The notes under the pieces are model-generated. The model saw nothing but the letters and a program-made list of their open reading frames with translations, had not been told where the DNA came from and did not search any database. The position numbers and the translations under genes are program-made. Positions 33,393 to 45,501 of a stretch of 64,000 bases of DNA are shown one piece after another; positions within the stretch are counted from its first letter, which is position 1, and each line of letters opens with the position of its first letter. The DNA lies in assembly GCF_000203815.1 (NCBI RefSeq), contig NW_004457639.1, forward strand, positions 372,001 through 436,000, written 5' to 3'. This stretch comes from Cavenderia fasciculata. Its lineage: Eukaryota > Evosea > Eumycetozoa > Acytosteliales > Cavenderiaceae.

Positions 33393-33472
33393 TTTGTTTG
33401 TTTGTTTGTTTGTTTGTTTGTTTGTTTGTTTGTTTGTTTGTTTGTTTGTTTGTTTGTTTGTTTGTTTGTTTG
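33393..33472. repeat. (GTTT)n tetranucleotide microsatellite
   Basis: About twenty uninterrupted TTTG units. On the minus strand they read CAAA and lie 38-118 bp upstream of the start codon of the secreted repeat protein, so they probably belong to its promoter or leader. Confidence 0.9.
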
Positions 33473-34212
33473 GATGATTATGTTTTGCTTGTTTGTTGTT
33501 GTTGTTTGTTGTTTGTTGTTTGTTGATTTGAATGATGAATCCAGAGGATCCTTTGTATTTATACTATCTTGGTAAAGCAAGAGAGTTGACGACGTTGGCT
33601 CACTGCAATAAGACAACAATAAACACGTGGGTAGGGAAAGAAGGGAGAGATATGATGAATACATCACATCCACCAATACCACCAATCACTACCTACAGTT
33701 TGCGTGAAAAAGGGAGAATGCGTTGATCGAACAGATTTATACTACACTTTAAAATAATAAATCATTCTCTCTAAAAGTACTAATAGTTGATTCAATGATC
33801 AATCGTTGATACGATCACTGCGATTGTCATTTAATTCAAATAAACTAAGACGGTTGAACCGTCTTTCCTTCTCGCATCTATCTATCTATCAATCTAAAAA
33901 TCCATCATCTCTATTGTTTGTTTGAATGATGACATGCTCTTTATAGCAAGTACTTGTACGTGCTATTATAATCTTCCTCTTTTAGCACTTCTACCTTTTA
34001 TAACACCATTTCTGCAGACATTACATTCATTATATTGGTTGTTTTGTTTTGTAAATCATTCCATTAATGATAATATTGAATAATAATAATATTGAATATA
34101 ATACAAATATATTTGTATATATATGGGAGTGAGGGTTTGAAAGAATGAAAATAATTTGTAAAGGTCAAAACACCACAATCTTGTTTAAATCATTTTAATT
34201 TATTCAAGAGAA
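33473..34212. promoter_or_regulatory. divergent promoter region, includes a 19-bp palindrome
   Basis: This lies between the secreted repeat protein (-) and atg12 (+). At 33847-33865 is AAGACGGTTGAACCGTCTT, a perfect inverted repeat with 9-bp arms and a one-base centre, which looks like a dimer-binding operator. At 33631-33643 is CACGTGGGTAGGG, a G-box-like sequence near the secreted gene. No coding sequence was seen; an ORF at 33532-33726 has no support. Confidence 0.45.
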
Positions 34213-34901
34213 ATGGAAGATAGTAATAATAATAATAATAACAATAGTAGTAATACTACTACTACAACCACGAATACTAATATAGAGCAACCATCTTCAC
34301 CACCAACAAACACGAGTTCTGATACAAACATTAATACACCATCATCATCATCATCAACCACCGAACCTACAAAAAGAGATTCAAGTAAGTAGTCAACCAA
34401 CAATCAACACAAAGATAGATCATATGTGCTAACAATTCATACTATTGTTACTTGATATTATTACTTGTTGTTTAGTTATTATATATTTTAAGAATGCAGG
34501 TAGTGCACCAGCTTTAAAACAAAAGAAATTTAAATTACAAGCAACGTTATCTTTTCAACATGTAATCGATAATCTTAGGAAACAACTTAAAATGAAACCA
34601 AATGAACCATTGGTAATGTCATCCAACCAAATTGAAATTAAATAATATACTACTTTCTTACTTTCTTACTTACTTGTATACTCACTTCTCTCTCTCTCTC
34701 TCTATTTAGTTTTGTTTTGTAAATCAAGTCTTTCAACCTTCTCCTGATGAATGTTTAAGTGAATTATTTAAAGTATGAAATAATCTAGGTTTCAGACTAG
34801 CAACAAACCAACTAATCTATTCTCTCTCTTTCTATATTTAGTGTTTTAGTCATAACGATCAATTAGTTGTAAATTATTCAAACGCTCCTGCTTGGGGATA
34901 A
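34213..34901 (+). CDS. atg12: autophagy ubiquitin-like protein ATG12
   Basis: Four exons: 34213-34384, 34476-34612, 34710-34772 and 34842-34901; 143 aa. The N-terminus is a Ser/Thr/Asn-rich extension. The ubiquitin-like fold follows: SIIIYFKNAGSAPALKQKKF, DNLRKQLKMKPNEPLFCFVN, FQPSPDECLSELFKCF and the required C-terminal NYSNAPAWG, whose terminal Gly is used for conjugation to ATG5. The Trp-Gly end and the PSPDE motif are diagnostic. The ATG12-ATG5 conjugate with ATG16 acts as the E3 for ATG8 lipidation in autophagosome formation. All three introns are short and in phase. The gene was not visible as a single ORF. Confidence 0.93.
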
Positions 34902-35049
34902 ACTATTCCCCAATATATTATATTATATTCAATCACAAACAAATATAATTCTTTTTCTTGCACATATGTAATGTTATCAAAATATTATTATTATTGGAAA
35001 CAACCAAACAACAATTATAATTGTTGTTTCAGTAATTGAATGGAATGGA

Positions 35050-35792
35050 TCAATCATCTTTTTTATTTTCCTCTTCTTCTTCATCTGATGAATCATATGC
35101 AAACAATGATGATGCCACTGCAGTATCTGTAGTTGAAGATGATGAAGAATCTTCTTGCAACTTTTGTTTCTTTATATCATTTTCTTTGGCATTTATCGTA
35201 CTGGTATTATTCTTACTATTATCCTTGGTATTATTATTTTCACTGTCCTCTTCATCAACAATACTTTTTCGTTTAACTTTGATAAATGAATTTCCAATTT
35301 GTGATTTCTTTGTTGTTGTTGTATTGGTGGTATCGACAAGTTGATCGATAATGAGAATGCTAGGATCAGTGGATATATCTTTAGGAGGAGTTACTTTTTT
35401 GGTAGCCAATCTTTCTTTTTTAATTTGTTCCATCTCTCTTGCAACCTCTTGTTCTTCTTTTTTTTTCTTTTCCTCTTTTTCCATCTCTTGCTCTTGGAAA
35501 TATTTTATATCATCATCGTTTAATCCTTCAGATGCCTCTATAGAGAATGAATGAATATGCCAATAATTTGTCAATTTGTGATTGATAGATACATGTATTT
35601 ATCTTAGTTGTTGTCATTCATACTATCTTTATGTTTCTCACTCCAAGCACTATCCTTTAAATTCTTTTGTTCTTGTAGTCTTTCAAATAGTGTTCTACCA
35701 TCATTCTCTGCGGCCGATGTTCTTGCTTTACCACCATACAAGTCTTTTTGTTCTTCTATTTCCTTTTCACTTATGAATCTATTAAATGACAT
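35050..35792 (-). CDS. NIP30/FAM192A (PSME3IP1) family nuclear protein
   Basis: Two exons: 35792-35624 and 35537-35050 (GTATGA..TATAG intron, phase 1); 218 aa. The N-terminal NIP30 domain reads FISEKEIEEQKDLYGG, GRTLFERLQEQKNLKDSAW and, across the splice, ASEGLNDDDIKYFQEQE (compare the family's RGLDEDE..FL pattern), then a long charged helix EKEEKKKKEEQEVAREME. The C-terminal half is low complexity with a Lys/Arg patch (KVKRKSIVDEEDSE) and ends in an acidic tail DSSDEEEEENKKDD. In animals FAM192A binds the nuclear proteasome activator PA28gamma and its CK2-phosphorylated C-terminus matters. Here the Ser-Asp-Glu stretch could be a CK2 site (inference). Confidence 0.8.
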
Positions 35793-36088
35793 GATTAATC
35801 AATCTAGTTTGGAATTGTGTATTCTTTTAAAAAAAAAGATTTAATAAATGATAGCAGATATGATGTATGCAGAGAAATAGAGACTTTTCATCAATGAACC
35901 CATATTGCTCTTTTTTTAAATATTAATATTTTTGCCTTTTTTGTTCAAACAAGCACTATGAAGTGTGGGTTTGTTACATTTTTATTTAAATACCATCTTC
36001 TATCTCTATAGTTTGTTAGTTAGTTTATTTATTTATTTATTTATAGTTGTATCATAAGAAGAAGAAGAAGAAGAAATAGAAAGTAAAG

Positions 36089-38238
36089 ATGGATGTTACA
36101 CTTTCAACTACAACTACAGCAATGGCAGCTGATCCTGTAACTTCATTGTATGAAATTGCTTATAAATTAGATTCAAGTCAACAATTTGCAGGTGTATGTG
36201 TCAACAATCAACAAAGAGAAGAGATTGCTCTTGAATATATATATATATTTATATTTATATTTAATTTCTATATATAGGATGAAGAATTATTTAAAACGAT
36301 TATTGATTTATCAAAGAGTAATAAGCAGACAAAACAATTGTCATCACAATTCTTTTCAAAGTACTTTAAGAGATTTCCTTCCACTCAAGAAAAGGTTATT
36401 GACAGTTTGATCGATTTGATCGAAGAGGATGATATCCCTGTTCGTGTCAGTGCTCTCAAAGCCATACCTTCTATTTGCACTGATAATCCAGAGTACATTG
36501 CAAAGTTGGTTGATATCCTTGGTCAATTATTAAATACTGGTAAGTTAGAATGTGAAAAACAACTATATATAATTAATATTGTTGGTAATAATAATGATGG
36601 TTAACACAAAATAATAACAATAATAATAATGAATAGATTCACCAATCGAGTATGAAAGTACCAAAAACTCAATCATTGAATTGTATAAACTCAATTCTGC
36701 CAATACTTTAAACTCGATTCTCTTGTCACTCGAAACTGACAATCAAAGAGAATTCATGTTAAAGTTTATCAAGGAACGTCTCATGTCTCTTATTAGATTA
36801 GAGTATAAACAAAGTACAATGGAAGCTCAATCATTCTTTAGAGAAAGAATTTTAAAGGTAAAAAATAGAAAAAAAAAAGAAGATCATATGATTGTTTATT
36901 AACAAATCAAATTTCTCTTTCTATCCTTCTAGTTGATTGGATCATCAAAAGATGGTGAAATTGAAATATTGGTAGAATTATTTAATTGTTTCCCAAAATA
37001 CATGTTAAAGGATGCAATTGTATTTTGTGATACTCTTTTATCATTGATTCATAAATTACCAGTTGTTGAAACAAAGAAAAAAGTTTATTTCATTTTAGAT
37101 ATGTTGGTTAAAAAATCTACTGTATTGTATCAAAAAAAAACAAAACAAAAGAAATATATATATATATTTATTGTTATATTAATTATTCTTTTTTTCTTTT
37201 TTAAGCAAAATAATAATGAACCAGTTGGTAGTGGAATTTTTGAATTTTATAAAACAAAGATATTCCCATCATTAAATGATATGTTGGAAGCTGATCAAAC
37301 TGATTTTATCACTAAATTTGCTCTCATCACTCAATCTGCCAATACCAATGACGCCCCAGAATTATTTGAAATTGTATTTAAACTTTTAAAAGTAAGAAAA
37401 GAAAATATATGTAAAGATTTAATCGAATCATTGTGGTCTAATTTATTATCCTTATTATTTTCTTTTATAGGACAAAATACCAGTACCAGCACCAATTGAT
37501 TATGATTTTAAATTGACAATACTTGAAGCACTTTTATTGTCATTTAGTAATTTGGGAGCAAAATCACCAGCACAAATGAGACGTCTTTGTGCTTACAAGA
37601 CCAACACTGGACAACCAAGCGACATGGCAACTGATTTGGACCCAAGCAAGTTTGATGACTTTGTTGCAAGATTGCGTGTATTGAATGATCGTATCGGAAC
37701 GACCGATGCCAAGTTGAAAAAGGCAATTGAAGTCTTGCCAAAATCAGACACTGAACAACTTGCCCAACTCATCAAATCACAAAAGACAACCTCCAACCTC
37801 ATCCAATTTATCCGTAATCTCTCTAAAAATCCACCCATCCTCAACAACTCGGCCATCAGACCATCATTTGCCAAAGAACAAAACCCAATGAAACAATTTA
37901 AAAAACAATATCAACCAAATTATCAACATCAACAAGTAGGTGGAGGACAAAAACAACAAAAACAAAAGAATCAAGTAGGACAAAAACAACAACAACAAAG
38001 TCAACAAGGTCAACAAGAAACACAAGGACAATCAAAAAATAGATATCAACCATATGTACCACCAAATCTTAGACGTTCCAATGATAATAATAAGCAACAA
38101 CGTGGTGGAGGACAAGGCCAACAACAAAAGAGCGGTGGAGATGAACCAAGAGTACAATTAGAGTTTTTTACAGAAAAATCAAAAACAAAACAACCTTCTC
38201 CTTCTTCATTCAAAGGTAGAGGAAGTAAGAGCTTTTAA
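36089..38238 (+). CDS. apoptosis inhibitor 5 (API5/AAC-11) homologue
   Basis: Six exons: 36089-36193, 36278-36539, 36637-36857, 36933-37121, 37206-37391 and 37471-38238; 576 aa. It is an ARM/HEAT-like helical repeat protein matching API5: LYEIAYKLDSSQQFAG, LSSQFFSKYFKRFPSTQEK, the ALKAIPSICTDNPEYIAKLV block, RLEYKQSTMEAQSFFRERIL, and KLTILEALLLSFSNLGAKSP followed by FDDFVARLRVLNDRIG. The C-terminus is Gln/Gly/Lys-rich and basic (QKQQKQKNQVGQKQQQQ), consistent with nuclear RNA-associated API5, which binds FGF2, Acinus and UAP56 in animals. The fourth intron (37122-37205, GTATTG donor) is 84 bp without a stop, so its retention would keep the frame; I treat it as spliced. Confidence 0.85.
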
Positions 38239-38798
38239 AAATAAAAATAAATAAATAAATAAATAATAAACTATTTTTGGATAATTGGGACAATGTTTTT
38301 TGGATTAGTCCGAAAACAAAAAAATCAGGTTTTTACGCTTTTTGATGATGTGGTGGGCAAAGGAGAGTAAAAACATAAACATTGCAACTCTCTACTATTG
38401 TCTTGTTGTGAACAGATAGATTAGACAGATAGATATTACTACAGGTAGTAGTAATAGTTATAAAAAGTAGAAACGAGTAGATCTATATAGACTATATAAT
38501 TATCATTATCTGTATAAAAAGGAAATGAATGATCGATCATCATATTATTAAATAGAATCATATATCTAGTAGCTACTAAAGTATAATCAATCAATCATAT
38601 AAGGAATCTATAAAAAAGAGGTTATTACAAATCTCATAAAAAAGATATCAAGTTGTATATTTTCAATCATTCAATCAATCAATCCTACATTTAATCTATC
38701 AATCATAGATTCAATAGGGATATAGTTATATATAGTAAATTTTATTTTTGTTGTAAATTATCTTATCTGTGTCTATAAATATATATATTGTGTATAAA
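38239..38798. other. intergenic region, no gene recognised
   Basis: AT-rich with TAGAT and ATCAATC repeats, and short tandem repeats before the PH-domain gene. It probably holds the 3'UTR of the API5 gene and the promoter of the next gene. The patch at 38290-38370 is a little more complex, with no identity. Confidence 0.5.
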
Positions 38799-39979
38799 AT
38801 GAATGTATGTATAAAGAAGAAGAAAGAGAGAAAGATATATATAAGAACAAAGAAGAATGATGATTTAGATTAGATTAGATTAGATTGACTAAAACTTTCT
38901 ATTTATTTAGGTAAAAGAAACAAAAACAGGACATTTATATAAGAAAGGAGTTATTAATAAGAGATGGCAAAAACGATGGTTTACATTGTCAGTTGACAGC
39001 AAACTACATTATCACAAAAGTCCTCATGAGAAATCAACTAGGCATATTCCATTGGAACAATCAACTGTTAGGGTATGAATGAATAGGAATAGAAATAGGA
39101 ACGAATTGGAATGGCTTTTGTTTGTTTTAACCAATTACAAACCAGTTGTTTTAACCAAACACCCTTTTTTCCTTTTTCTATTTCTTTTAAAATATATATA
39201 TTTGTTTTTTTTAGATTCATGATGATAGGGAAAGAGAATGGACATTTGAAATTGTTACACCAGATCGGGTGTTTTACCTATCTGCCGATACAAGAATAGA
39301 AATGGACGATTGGATGAGAAAGTTGGTGTGTCACAGTAAGATACATCACGAAAATCAATTGATGGAACAAGCTGAATTCAATATCAGAGAATGTTCAATG
39401 CAAAAGAGTAATTTGGATGATGATTTCCTACGGCGACAGGAATCCATCTACGATCATTTACGAAAATCTTATTATCATCCTCTTGATCCTTTTACTCCTC
39501 AACAATTACAACAATTAAATGGTCCAACAATTAAATCAAATAATCAAAATAATAATAATAATACGACAACAACGACGACGATAAAGACTACTACCAATAC
39601 TAGTAGTAGTAGTACATTACAATTTTCACCTGGATCATCATCTTCTTCTTCATCTTCATCATCTTCACATTCTCCATCATTTACAGCAGCCACTTATACT
39701 ACGGGATCATCCGTTTCATCTCGATCAACTCCATCTTCATTGATGAATAATCATCGATTATCGACGACCGTTGCAAATCAATCCATTAAACCTTTTTCAT
39801 TTTCATCTTTTAGCGATCAACAATTGGATCAAAAAAAAGAACCAATTAACAACTCCAACTCCAACTCCAACTCTTCCAATACCACAACTGCAAATACAAC
39901 AACCACCACTACAACAACAACAACAACAACAGTAAAGGCAAAGAGAAGTTTTTCTTTAACTAAAAATAAAAAATCCTAA
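38799..39979 (+). CDS. PH domain protein with Ser/Thr/Asn-rich tail
   Basis: Three exons: a 6-nt coding start (38799-38804, ATG AAT), 38911-39072 and 39215-39979; 310 aa. The PH domain covers about residues 7-95: TGHLYKKGVINKRWQKRWFT (first strands with the basic K..RW pattern that often contacts phosphoinositides), LHYHKSPHEKSTRHIPL, WTFEIVTPDRVFYLSAD and the C-terminal helix IEMDDWMRKLVCHSKI. The rest is low-complexity Ser, Thr, Asn and Gln with a basic end (KAKRSFSLTKNKKS). No catalytic domain follows. It probably binds membranes; the target is unknown. The tiny first exon is inferred from the donor GTATGTAT right after ATGAAT, and further upstream exons cannot be excluded. Confidence 0.75.
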
Positions 39980-40107
39980 CCTCTACGTAAAACAAATATT
40001 TATATACTAGTATATGTTTAAATTTAGTTTTCTTTTCTGTTTTCTTTTTATTTTAATTTTTTTTTATGATTTATATATAAAATTACATTAAAGTCTATTT
40101 AATCTAT

Positions 40108-42012
40108 TTAACCTATAATTTCATAATTATCAGTTGAAAGTGTAACTTCACTTGAAAATGGTGTTGGTATATCTGTTTCTTCAATAACTGAATCAATAAT
40201 CTAAAAAGAAAATAAATAGTAGGTAGAAATAGTAGGTTTTGTTAATAAACTATCTATTTTTTCTATTTCTATTTTCATTTTTTTTTTTACATACATCAAT
40301 TTGACAAATAGTTTTAGTTGAAGTAAAATGAATTTTAACTGGGAAGAAAGAAGGAACATTACCCTTGACGGTAAATTCCATTGAACCTTGACTATTTGAA
40401 TCATCGATAAGTGGGATTTTCCAGAGGACTTGTTTGTCCTTGTGAGAATAGTCGTATTGACCGTCGACTTGATTGATGATTGGTTGAATGGTAGAGGGGA
40501 TGGTGATTAAAACATTTTTGAGTGGGAAGCAAGAAGAGGCTTCGTATTCGAGATTGACGGTAGTTACGCCTCCACTTGCATTTGGCCAGCAGTTGACCTT
40601 GATGGGGAGGAGTGCATCGTCGGTTGGACGACATCTCCACTTGAGGATACCACCCGATGGGAATGTCTTACCATCCTTGGTACGAAGAGTATTGGCAGAG
40701 GCAAATGTCTGCTTGTCAATGTTGGGATGAGTGATGAATTGGAATTGGTTGGCAGTTGGTCCCTTTTTGAATGCAATCTTGACGGCACCCAAGCTAGAGT
40801 TGCCAATGTTGACAGAGAGAGCACCCTTGATATCCATAGAGTTGACAGTTCCGTCGTTTTCAACTTCTGCCAAAATCTGTTCATCAATCACAATGTGAAC
40901 GGCCTCTGTTGGCACTGCTTTTTCAAATGATCCACCAGCAGCACCTGATCCAGTTCCAGTCTCGAGTAATGCTTCCAATTCATCTTCCTTTTCTACTACC
41001 TTTTCTTCTTTTAATACTTGAGCAATTGCACTCTTTTTATTTGATTTCATTCCCAATTTCATACCTTCTTTCATTGGTTGTGCTGAACTTGGTTTTGGTC
41101 TAAAAAAAATAAATAGTTTATAAATAATTAAATAAATAAATACTTTTATATTGATTTACATACGTAGTATCACGTCTTTCTCTATCAATTAATGGTGAGG
41201 AATGGTTACTATCACGATCACTGCTATGATTATCGTTACGATAGTTGTTTCCACTGCCGCCTCCATAGGATGGTGACATACCACCACTTCCCATGCTGCC
41301 GCTTCCCATTCCTCCTCCTCCCATTCCTCCTCCCATACCACCTCCCATCATTCTCAACTTTTCCAATTCCTTCATCTTTTTATTTCCTTCCAACTTGGCT
41401 TGTTTTTGTTTCATCTAATGAAAGAATAAACAATTAATAAATGAAATCAAATGAATCTCTCTACTATTCTTGTTTTCTTACCGATTCTTCAAGTCTAACT
41501 CTTTCTTCTTCATGACTTTCCATTGAAATGAAATGTTTAATTTGTTGAACAGTGACACGTTCTTTGTAACCCATGGCAATGATTTCATCAAAAGTAAAGA
41601 TGATATCAAATGCCTTTTTAGATACGTCTTGTTCATCGAAACTGCTATACTCTGGTACGATCTTGGCCAAGAGATGAAGCGTTTCAATGTCTTCGAGTAT
41701 ATTTGAATTCTTGTTGGTGATCAAAACGAGATAGAGTGATTCCAATGGTTGATAGACATAACGAATGTTTTCAGTCTCTATAAAAGTATGTTGTTTGCCA
41801 TTACCAATCAACTTTGGAAAGGCTGACAATAATCCTTCAACTCTACTCTTTGTCATCTCTGAAAATTGACGTGATAACAATGGTTTCCCATTCTTTGTAC
41901 AAATTGCTGCTGCTAATACAACCTAAAATAGATAGAAAGAATAAATATTATATAATATCACTCCTCTCTCTCTCTCTCTCTCTCTCTCTACTATTCTATC
42001 TATTCTTACCAT
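40108..42012 (-). CDS. copD: coatomer subunit delta (delta-COP)
   Basis: Five exons: 42012-42010 (the ATG alone), 41922-41482, 41414-41164, 41099-40295 and 40200-40108; 530 aa. The N-terminal longin-like domain starts [20 protein letters not shown] and contains [15 protein letters not shown] and [21 protein letters not shown] charged helical linker and a Gly/Met-rich stretch ([20 protein letters not shown]) lead to the mu-homology domain from about residue 275: [72 protein letters not shown] and the end [10 protein letters not shown]. Delta-COP is part of the F-subcomplex of the COPI coat in Golgi-to-ER transport. The start codon forms its own 3-nt exon, followed by GTAAGA. Confidence 0.94.
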
Positions 42013-42185
42013 TTATATTACTTCTCTCTCTAGCTCTCTAGCTCTCTTTTAGATTAAAACAAAATGATCTTCATTCAAGAGGAAACTTTTTAAAAAAATA
42101 TGACAAGTTGGGTGATGATTCACCTTTTTTTTTTAATTTAATTTTATTTCTTCTTTACTCTACACCATTTCTATTTATACAAATA

Positions 42186-43270
42186 ATGATGAATCATCAA
42201 GAAGAAAAGGAAGAATTGATAATTTTGAAATTTGGAGGTGCCTATCTTACAGATAAATCAAAACATCAAACGTTTAATCAAAGTAATTTAGACTCTTTTG
42301 TTGAAATTGTCAAATACCTAAAGTTACAACAACACTTTAAAATCATCATTATCTCTGGTGCTGGTAGTTTTGGTCATTTTGAAGCAAAGTAATATACAAT
42401 AACAAATACGGGAAGAAGAAGGAGTATATAAATACAAAAAGGTTATTTATAATATAATATATAAATGTTATTTAGACAATATAAAATTACAAGTGGATTT
42501 AATCAAAAGGAAAATGAGTCTGATGTTGGAATGTGTAAAACAAGAGCAAGTGTACTACAATTACTAATGACCCTGACAAGTAGATTAAATGATGTATCTA
42601 TCAATGCCATTCCAGTATCTCCCTTTGATAGTTGGCTCACTGAAAATGACACCGTCATTCAAGATAATAGTGAACATATTAAACGTCTACTCGCCATGAA
42701 TTTGGTTCCTGTTTTACATGGTGATGTTTGTCTTGATACTATTAAAGGTTGTACTATTTTAAGTGGTGATTCGTATGTTAAAACAAACAAAACAAACAAA
42801 TAAGATATTTAACTTAATTATTTATTTACTTTTTTTTTGTTTATTTTTTTTAGAATTATACAAATACTTTGTAAAAATTAAAACCAAAAAGAGCAATATT
42901 TATAACAGATGTTGAAGGTGTTTATAGTTTACCTCCATCTGATCCATCAGCCAAACTATTAAACTTTATTCATTTAAATGATAATGGTGATATTTTAAAT
43001 GGAGGAGGAGACAAAAAAGATGAACTACAACAACAATCCTCCTCCTCCTCCTCATCCTCTACACAATTTGCAGTAAAAAAGGGTACATGTGATGTAACCG
43101 GAGGAATGAAAGCAAAGATTGATTCCGCCAAAAATATTGCATCTCTCTATTCAGTGGATACATTGATCATTGGTGGCACGTCTACTGAAATCACAGAATC
43201 CCCCAATTTAATTAATAATGTAATCTATCCAAAAAGAGGTACTATATTATCAAAACAATCAATAAATTAA
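42186..43270 (+). CDS. isopentenyl phosphate kinase, with a one-base frame break
   Basis: Three exons: 42186-42388, 42476-42772 and 42854-43270. It is an amino-acid-kinase fold: LIILKFGGAYLTDKSKHQTF, the active-site ISGAGSFGHFEAK (the His typical of isopentenyl phosphate kinases), VPVLHGDVCLDTIKGCTILS and, after the break, RAIFITDVEGVYSLP and KKGTCDVTGGMKAKIDSA. The enzyme makes isopentenyl diphosphate from isopentenyl phosphate and ATP. In exon 3 the reading IIQILCK is followed by LKPKRAIF only if one extra base is supplied in the A run at about 42873-42877; as given the frame hits TAA. Both sides are well conserved, so either one base is missing in the assembly or the gene is a recent pseudogene. 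A poly-Ser insertion lies near 43036. Confidence 0.8.
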
Positions 43271-43559
43271 ATGATGAAATTATGAATGGTGAATTAAACC
43301 TAAACCAACCCCCTCTAAACTTAAACTACTAACTATATAGATAGTTGGTTTTTTGGTGTTCCATGTCGTTTGGATTTACCTTTTTTAGAAGTTCCAAGTG
43401 TCCAAATAATTTAATTTAATTTAAAAACTCATGATAATGGGTGGTTGGGGGTGCGAAGAACGAAAAGAATGATATCTGCCTCTCATCTTAATCATTGATA
43501 TTTAGTATTATTAATTAATATATATATATACATATAATATTATACATAGATAAAGAAAG

Positions 43560-45240
43560 ATGGATAGTAGTAACGTAGAAAAAGTAGTAGCCAAAGAGAT
43601 AGAGTTACATCAACAACTAAAGAATCTAGATTGTATAGGATTCGATATGGATATGACTATTGTCAGATACCACAATGTAGAATTACAACTATTAGTGAAT
43701 CAATGCATGTCTAAAACTCTTGCTCCTAAATTTCCTCATCTTGCAAATGTAAATAGAAAACAACAAATGATAGACAATATATCTCTCTCTCTCTCTCTCT
43801 CTAATACATTCTTCATTTCTATTTCTTTTTTTCTATTAGGATAAATTAGAACTTGAAATATGTCATAGAGGTATTATATTGGATCTTGATACAGGATATA
43901 TTTTAAAGTTGGGATCAAACAAAAGAGTATTAAAGGCATTTTTTGGTAGTCAAGCAGTAGATAAAAAGACGATCCTTGAAACCTATGAAAGTCAACCGAT
44001 TCCAGAGAATCGTCCATTGCACAGTTTCAATGGTTCAAGTACCAGTCGTTTCTTTGCATTGATCTCTTATTTTGATATCCCAGCTGCTTCATTGTGGGTT
44101 CATCATATTGATCATCTCGTCAAACAAGGTGTCACTGTAACTAGACCACTCATGTTAGAGTTTCTTCAAGCTTTAATCGATACTTTTAATATTCATTTTA
44201 CTGATTTCTATAAAGGTGAATATTATGAAGAATTTAGAGTATGTAAAGAAAAAAAAAAAAGAAACAAATAGAAAGAAGATTGATCAATATTAATGTTAAC
44301 ATTAATTTGGTTTAAAGAAAAATCCAGGTAAATTTGTAATTAAAGCAACAGAAAAGTGTAAAAATTGGTTAAGAGAATTGAAAAACAATGGAACCAAGGT
44401 TTTATTAATTACCAATTCAAAATCAGAATATACTGATCTTTTAATGAAATATTGTTATGGTGAAGATTTCCAAGATTTATTTGATTTGGTTGTTGCCGAT
44501 GCTAAAAAACCAGACTTTTTTAAAAAAGATAGACCTTTTTATGGTAAGTATAGAGAATAGAATAGAATAGAATAGGATAGGTATGTGTCTGTCTCTACAA
44601 CTCTATGATTGACCTTTTTTTCTATTTTTTTATTTTATATTTTTTTTATAGATTTAGAAAGTTATTTCCCAAAGGTTGTAAATCAAATTCAAGTTGATGA
44701 AGTTGTATTTAACAAAAAGACAGTTTATAATCATGGAAATGTTAAAACTTTAATGGATCAAGTTAGAAAATCAAAAGGAAAATCAGAAACTGATTTAATC
44801 TCTTTTTGTTATGTTGGTGATCATTTAATTGGTGATGTTAGTGTTCCAAAACAGTATGTATATAAAAAAAAAAAAAATAGAGCTATCAAAATAATATTAA
44901 TATTAATATTTCTTTTTTTTTTTTTTTTTTTAGATTTTCAAAATGGATGACAATTGCAATTGTTGAAGAGATTGAAGATCCAAATGAAATTGTAGTATTA
45001 AAAAAGAAAACCAACTACAAGGATGGTAATAGATATGAATGGGGTAGTTTCTTCCATTTCCATGAACACGACAGTCAACAAGTACCCATTGAAACCTATT
45101 GGAGTTCGATTGTTCGTGAAAACGCCGATATTATGTTGGGCAGCGTCGAAACACTTGCAGAATATTTCCATCAAGACAAGTTTGATAAACAATCACTTCA
45201 ACCATGTGCTGTCATTTATCAAAATGATTCTGATTTCTAA
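43560..45240 (+). CDS. 5'-nucleotidase domain-containing protein (NT5DC1-like HAD)
   Basis: Five exons: 43560-43748, 43840-44238, 44318-44543, 44652-44853 and 44934-45240; 440 aa. HAD-superfamily motifs are clear: motif I CIGFDMDMTIVRYH (nucleophile Asp and acid-base Asp), motif II VLLITNSKSEY, the motif III Lys region ADAKKPDFFKKDRPFY, and motif IV CYVGDHLIGDVSVPKQ. Blocks EICHRGIILDLDTGYILKLG and WHHIDHL-like SLWVHHIDHLVKQGVT fit the IMP-GMP-specific 5'-nucleotidase family (NT5C2/NT5DC), closest in layout to NT5DC1. Substrate is unknown; purine nucleotide monophosphates would be the first guess. All introns are short and T-rich at the acceptor. Confidence 0.88.
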
Positions 45241-45501
45241 GAAAAAATAAAAAAGATAGAGAAAAACAAGCTATCTATGATACAACAACAACAAAAATCA
45301 ATACAAGGTGATCAGAGCTATAGTCTTTTTGTCGCGGGCAAAATTTTTTGTTTCGTAAAAACAATTTTTGTTCAAAAATTAATTTTTTGAATATCGTGTG
45401 AGAGTGTCGTGTCTGAGCTCTCCCTCGACTCTCTGTGCACAAGAGATTGATGTGAGACTCTATAACTTCCTTTTTCCCAGCAGCAGAGTATAGCAGTTGA
45501 A

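Noticed and set aside
33532-33726. 64-codon plus-strand ORF between the secreted protein and atg12
   Set aside because: It lies in the promoter region with no homology or splice partner.
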